From: Rhabditoides inermis
Taxonomy: Eukaryota; Nematoda; Chromadorea; Rhabditida; Rhabditidae
Direction: 5' to 3'
Length of the DNA stretch: 64,000 bases
Assembly: GCA_963966185.1 (NCBI GenBank)
Contig: CAWZYM010000429.1
Coordinates: forward strand, 361,001 to 425,000
The position numbers and the translations under genes were made by a program. Numbering within the stretch: the stretch's first letter is position 1; each line of letters opens with the position of its first letter. Under the pieces are notes generated by a model that did not search any database, had not been told where the DNA came from, and was given only the letters and a program-made list of their open reading frames with translations. Positions 60,403-64,000 of the stretch are shown here, one piece after another.

Positions 60403-62636
60403 TTATGCCGATTCGCGTATATGCGCATAGTGTTCCTTGTATTTCGCGTTCATATTCAGTGCCTTTTCGGGCCGATTCTTTCCGTATTTCGGACAGTAGT
60501 TGTCGTTCATCACATGTAGGAAGTATTTCGCCTTCGAGTATTCGAGTGTCTCGCTCTGTATCTGTCCTATCAGCGAGTTCCATTCCGTCTTTGGTATTCC
60601 GAGTGCAGTCAGTGCTGCATCATTGCCCTTCCAGTTGTCGCCGAGTGAACTGACCAAGTATGGATGCAGTGACACTTTGTATCCCAGCTCTCTATACGTT
60701 TATACGTTTCAGCTATTCCCGTGTATTTCGCAATCTTCTCCGCCGCGGCGCGCTCGAATGACTCGAGTCCGTTTCCGAATGAAACGCGCACATTCACTAT
60801 CACCACCTCTTTTTCGCCCTCTCGTTTCAGCACAATGTCCGGCCGCAGACTGCCGCCATTGATCGAATCGCGAGTGTCTGTCTCTATCTACGCATTTTCG
60901 TTCGCCGCACTCTTTTCCGCAGCCGCCACTATCAGATCCTGTATATTGTTGTGTCGGTCCATCATTCCCATTGTGAAGTGAGCTTTGCACGCGTTGAGCA
61001 CATGTGGAGCGTCTCTATCTGGTTCTCGTTGCATGTTGTGCACACGCGGTCCACCCAAGCGTTTTGCATGGTGAATCTCGCTCCTTTCAATGGCAGATTA
61101 TCGAGCAGCGCTCTATGTCTCCAGTCTATCGCGCTATCAGTTGCCTGAAACCATTTGTTTTGAAGTATGCGCGCATTTCTCGAGTCCTGCATGAACATAT
61201 CAAAGTGCTTGCTGGTCACAGTGTATTCGGTGCTCATCCGTTCGATATTGCACTCGTCCAGTGCCGCAGCCATCCTTCTCTTGAGTAGATGCATCGTATT
61301 CGAGTCAGTTATCGATTTCTTGCTCGAGGGAGTAGCCTGCATCTCGACTATCAGCTGATCGTTTTCCCACTTCACTTCGAACAAGTGAAGTTTCCGTCTC
61401 ATATGTCGCGTTGCCTCGCGGCAGTTTCTCATCATATTAGTCTGGCCACCGTATGTTATTCCACGGTATCCAACGTTTTCGTCGTTCAGATATCTTGCAC
61501 ACACCGTCTTTTTATCCATCGTGTGCGCTTGTTGCGGTCCAATCCACGCGACAGCTATGTATTCCAGAAGGTTCCAGAACACTGTCGATATGTAGGCATC
61601 TTTCGAGTGGAGCAGTTTCATTGTTGTCGTGAAGCAGCCAATGTACATCGTGTCTTTCGGGTGTTGCATGTTGAAGCCCTTGGAGCAGTACAAATATGGT
61701 TTGGACACTCCGCACTTCACGTTCTGTATGTGTGATATGGTACTGGCGAGCGTCTTTTCCATCTCGTCTATACTGGCCATAGTGCATCTGTCGTTCATTG
61801 CAATGTAGTATAGCCTGGACATGACGAATATTCTGATCGCGTCTCTCAGCTGGTCGCAACTCAGTGATCCCCTCGCTGCTGCCAGCTTTCGCATATCCGT
61901 ATTCATCTGTCGCAGCGTTCCCGACTGTTCGTTGATCTCTCGGAAGCCTATATTCACTCCGAGGTATTTCTAGCTATCTCCTTCATCGAGCACGTTTATG
62001 CATTCGTTGTACATTTTGGTCTCTCGTGGAACCACTTTTCCCTTCTGTATTATGAGTGCTCCGCATTTGCGCGGCTTGAACAGCAGGTGTATACTCTTCG
62101 CGTCTTCAGCCATCTTATCGAGTTGATATTGTAGGTCCGAGTGGTTTTTGGTTATTATGGCCATATCGTCGGCGAAAGCGAGCAGCGAGAAGCCTTGTCC
62201 CAGTATCTGCATCGGCCTCACTCTCTTATTGTGCGCGCGAATGGCCATCTCCAGCACTATGTTGAAGAGGATGGGTGATATGGGGTCTCCCTGCTTCACT
62301 CCCGCATCCACGGCTATGCTCCTCGTATGGGTGTGCGGAGAAGCGCAATGTTCTCCAGTGTGCCCTCTCTGTTCGTGAAGCCCTTCTGGCAGTCACTTAT
62401 CAGTCCTTTTATCTCGTTCATCCTGTTGGTCAGAAGTGTGAGTGTGGTATAGATTTTATAGACGGTATTAATCAGGCTTATCGGCCTCCAGTTTTCTATG
62501 TCGAGCTCGTCTCCCTTTTTGTATATGAGCGTCACGTTGGTTTCCTTCCAACTGCTCGGAATCCGCTGTTCTCTCATGCATCTATTGAAGAGCTCAGTGA
62601 GGAAGCTGCCATCCGGATCGGCGCTCAGTAGGTTAC
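60403..62636 (-). mobile_element. NeSL/R2-type LINE, 5'-truncated and decayed
   Basis: Minus-strand order: RT with WRPISLIN (62,314-62,577), GVKQGDPISPILFN and LLAFADDMAII (61,970-62,311), an in-frame TAG just before a YLGV motif, then connection/thumb (60,962-61,957) ending in a CCHC-type finger (CTTC...) split by a frameshift. The restriction-like endonuclease follows: RPDIVL near 60,840, VNVRVSFGNGLESF (60,770-60,810) and AAAEKIAKY, with more in 60,403-60,675. GVKQGDP plus a C-terminal restriction-like endonuclease defines the R2/R4/NeSL group. At least three frameshifts and two stops make it inactive. The 5' end stops at an SL1-like sequence. Confidence 0.85.
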
Positions 62637-62658
62637 CTCAAACCTGGGCAATTAAACC
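62637..62658 (-). ncRNA. SL1 spliced-leader-like exon
   Basis: The minus strand matches the 22-nt nematode SL1 leader at 20 of 22 positions (G instead of A at positions 10 and 15), starts GGTTTAATT, ends GGTTTGAG and is followed by GT as in the SL RNA donor. The rest of the SL RNA (stem-loops, Sm site) is not seen, because LINE sequence follows at once. Likely a split SL RNA gene or a copied target remnant rather than a working gene. Confidence 0.65.
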
Positions 62659-62659
62659 T

Positions 62660-63006
62660 ACTCGTGTGTCAGCGGAGCCCACGTGAATCTGACGTGCGCG
62701 TCCGACAGTGACAGGGTCACCACGGCACAGATGGTGTGCAACGGACTGCTCACAGACACACTCACGTGCGAGCCACAGGGTACGATGAACACGGTACGTT
62801 TCAAGACGAACCAGCCGGAAGCCAAGTTCTCGTGTACGTTGCGATGCGGTGGCAAGAGAACGGCCCTGCAGCTTGACGGTATACTACACTACAGTGGCAT
62901 GGATGAGATTGCTAGCATTATCGGGACGGCAGTAGAAGGAGAGACAGTGCTGACAGAAACGATAAGTACATACACCCAGTTTCGCTATCTATATAGTATC
63001 GGGTAG
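62660..63006 (+). pseudogene. Fragment resembling phlebovirus-type G2 glycoprotein
   Basis: An open frame of ~115 codons with regularly spaced cysteines: SGAHVNLTC, then MVCNG, LTCEP, FSCTLRCGG, then LDGILHY. The SGA-x-VxLxC and CxxxCGG pattern is like the C-terminal Ig-like part of phlebovirus G2 (class II fusion) proteins, which nematode BEL/Pao elements carry as envelope genes. No membrane anchor or upstream fusion domains are present. It starts abruptly beside the SL1-like sequence and ends in TAG at 63,004. Identification is by memory of the pattern. Confidence 0.45.
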
Positions 63007-63452
63007 ATAAATCTTTATACATAATTTAGTGATCGAATCACAGTCCATAACAATATGGGAAGTGAGTGTTTTTTGAACAATAACAGAAACAATGAGTGCA
63101 CCGCCGCTACCTTCTTTCTCTTGTCCATCAGCTCCTTTTACTGCTTCATCTGCTCACCGACTCGACTTCTCGATGAACCCCATCAATGCCGGCTCATTCG
63201 CCACTCGCGGCACTAGCACAGCTGCGTCGCACTGAAATGCCTTGTACAATTATATAATGAAGTTGTCTCACTATCAATTTTGCGATCATCATATGACCGT
63301 CTAAGCATGTGGCGTGAGATTTATGATATGAGTGAATGATAAGGGAAATGTTCAAGGCTGTAACTATTCTTATCAGGTGAACCACCAGCATCGTGTTCAT
63401 AAACAAGGTGATCGAATTGTATATATGAAGAAAATTTATATAACATGTTTAC
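63007..63452. other. Spacer with one small ORF
   Basis: AT-rich. A 47-codon ORF from ATG at 63,092 to TGA at 63,235 (+) has a protein-like composition (Ser/Ala/Pro-rich), but no splice or family support. Further exons of the minus-strand MSP-domain gene would be expected here but were not found. Confidence 0.3.
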
Positions 63453-64000
63453 AAAGACAGCTTGATAGCAGTCCCGATCAGAAATCTCCAGGTTGACGGA
63501 GTAGTTGGAGTTGTTGGAAGAGCGCACCTGCAAGACAGTTATTCCTCTCCCCTCTCCCCTCTCCCCTCTCCCCTCTCCCCTCTCCCCTCTCCCCTCTCCC
63601 CTCTCCCCTCTCCCCTCTCCCCTCTCCCCTCTCCCCTCTCCCCTCTCCCCTCTCCCCTCTCCCCTCTCCCCTCTCCCCTCTCCCCTCTCCCCTCTCCCCT
63701 CTCCCCTCTCCCCTCTCCCCTCTCCCCTCTCCCCTCTCCCCTCTCCCCTCTCCCCTCTCCCCTCTCCCCTCTCCCCTCTCTACCTTGAAAGCCAAGTCGG
63801 AGTCGGTGTGATTCCTGAGTTTGTGAGTGGACAGTCCGCCCTCCTCGCCGATGCTGCAAACGACAGGCTGGAGAGTGAGATGCACATTCTGCTGCAAGAT
63901 CTCGTTGTCGGCCTGAAGGCGAGCCTTCTCCTGTCGCATCACACCGAGTTCGGATTGCATCCGGGCCTTCTCATTCTGCCACTGGTTCCTCTGTCGGTCG
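63453..64000 (-). CDS. Coiled-coil plus MSP-domain protein, edge-truncated
   Basis: Exon 63,784-64,000 (continuing past the window edge) and exon 63,453-63,527, joined in phase 0 across a 256-bp intron (donor GTAGAG, acceptor CTTGCAG). The first residues form a charged heptad-like helix ([20 protein letters not shown]...). Then comes a segment typical of nematode MSP-domain (MSD/SSP-type) proteins: [37 protein letters not shown] domains are Ig-like and sperm-expressed in this clade. The rest of the domain is missing to the left, so the 3' exons are lost or unrecognised. An alternative 32-bp intron inside the first exon (63,820-63,851) would give a different, less protein-like frame. Confidence 0.55.
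63543..63780. repeat. 7-bp satellite (CCCCTCT), about 34 copies
   Basis: Essentially perfect 7-bp tandem repeat filling most of the intron of the MSP-domain gene. The minus (sense) strand is G-rich, with GGGG every 7 nt. Confidence 0.97.

Noticed and set aside
63478..63960. 160-aa ORF with (GERGEGR)n
   Set aside because: Reads through the intronic 7-bp satellite. Donor and acceptor at its edges and the MSP-like frame on both sides support an intron.

Overview
This window comes from a nematode. The evidence is a major sperm protein (MSP) gene, a second gene with an MSP-type domain at the right edge, a 22-nt sequence matching the nematode SL1 spliced leader at 20 positions, and several genes with introns of about 40-58 bp. 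No prokaryotic features are seen. Most of the DNA is mobile or repetitive; host genes occupy about 39.1-46.2 kb and the last 0.6 kb.

Left part (1-38,982). This is one continuous array of head-to-tail, non-autonomous Helitron-like units. Seven perfect hairpins (arms CTAGCGCGC / GCGCGCTAG, loop GAA) each end in CTAG, and the next unit starts directly with TC, with no host base between them. An eighth, more elaborate hairpin ends the array at 38,982. Inside the units are arrays of a 139-bp monomer, which itself carries a decayed relative of the terminal hairpin, and long CT microsatellites. The first unit has grown into at least 12 copies of an ~880-bp higher-order repeat. An intact CR1/Jockey-like LINE (3,129-6,606) sits in one copy. 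Near that unit's end is a single-copy exon-like insert (14,350-14,589).

Middle (39,090-46,195). A 5'-incomplete kelch-repeat gene (+) converges on a nine-exon multi-pass membrane protein gene (-), probably a family B-like GPCR. An 11-copy, 20-bp-phased array lies at that gene's 5' side. Next come the MSP gene (-), a fold-back MITE, and a broken fragment of PAN2, the deadenylase subunit (-).

Right part. An 11.8-kb Ty3/gypsy element (46,783-58,575, minus strand) has 421-bp LTRs differing at one base, yet its ORFs are broken many times. It carries a glycoprotein-like, membrane-anchored region between gag and protease, a ten-copy ~86-bp leader array, and a long 3' non-coding region that hosts a second MITE copy. 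Beyond it lie a dispersed repeat, a decayed NeSL/R2-type LINE (60,403-62,636, -) abutting an SL1-like sequence, a fragment resembling a phlebovirus-type G2 glycoprotein, and an edge-truncated coiled-coil/MSP-domain gene with a 7-bp satellite in its intron.

Limits: all calls are by eye. Exon models rest on reading frame, splice signals and remembered family motifs. No search or alignment was run.
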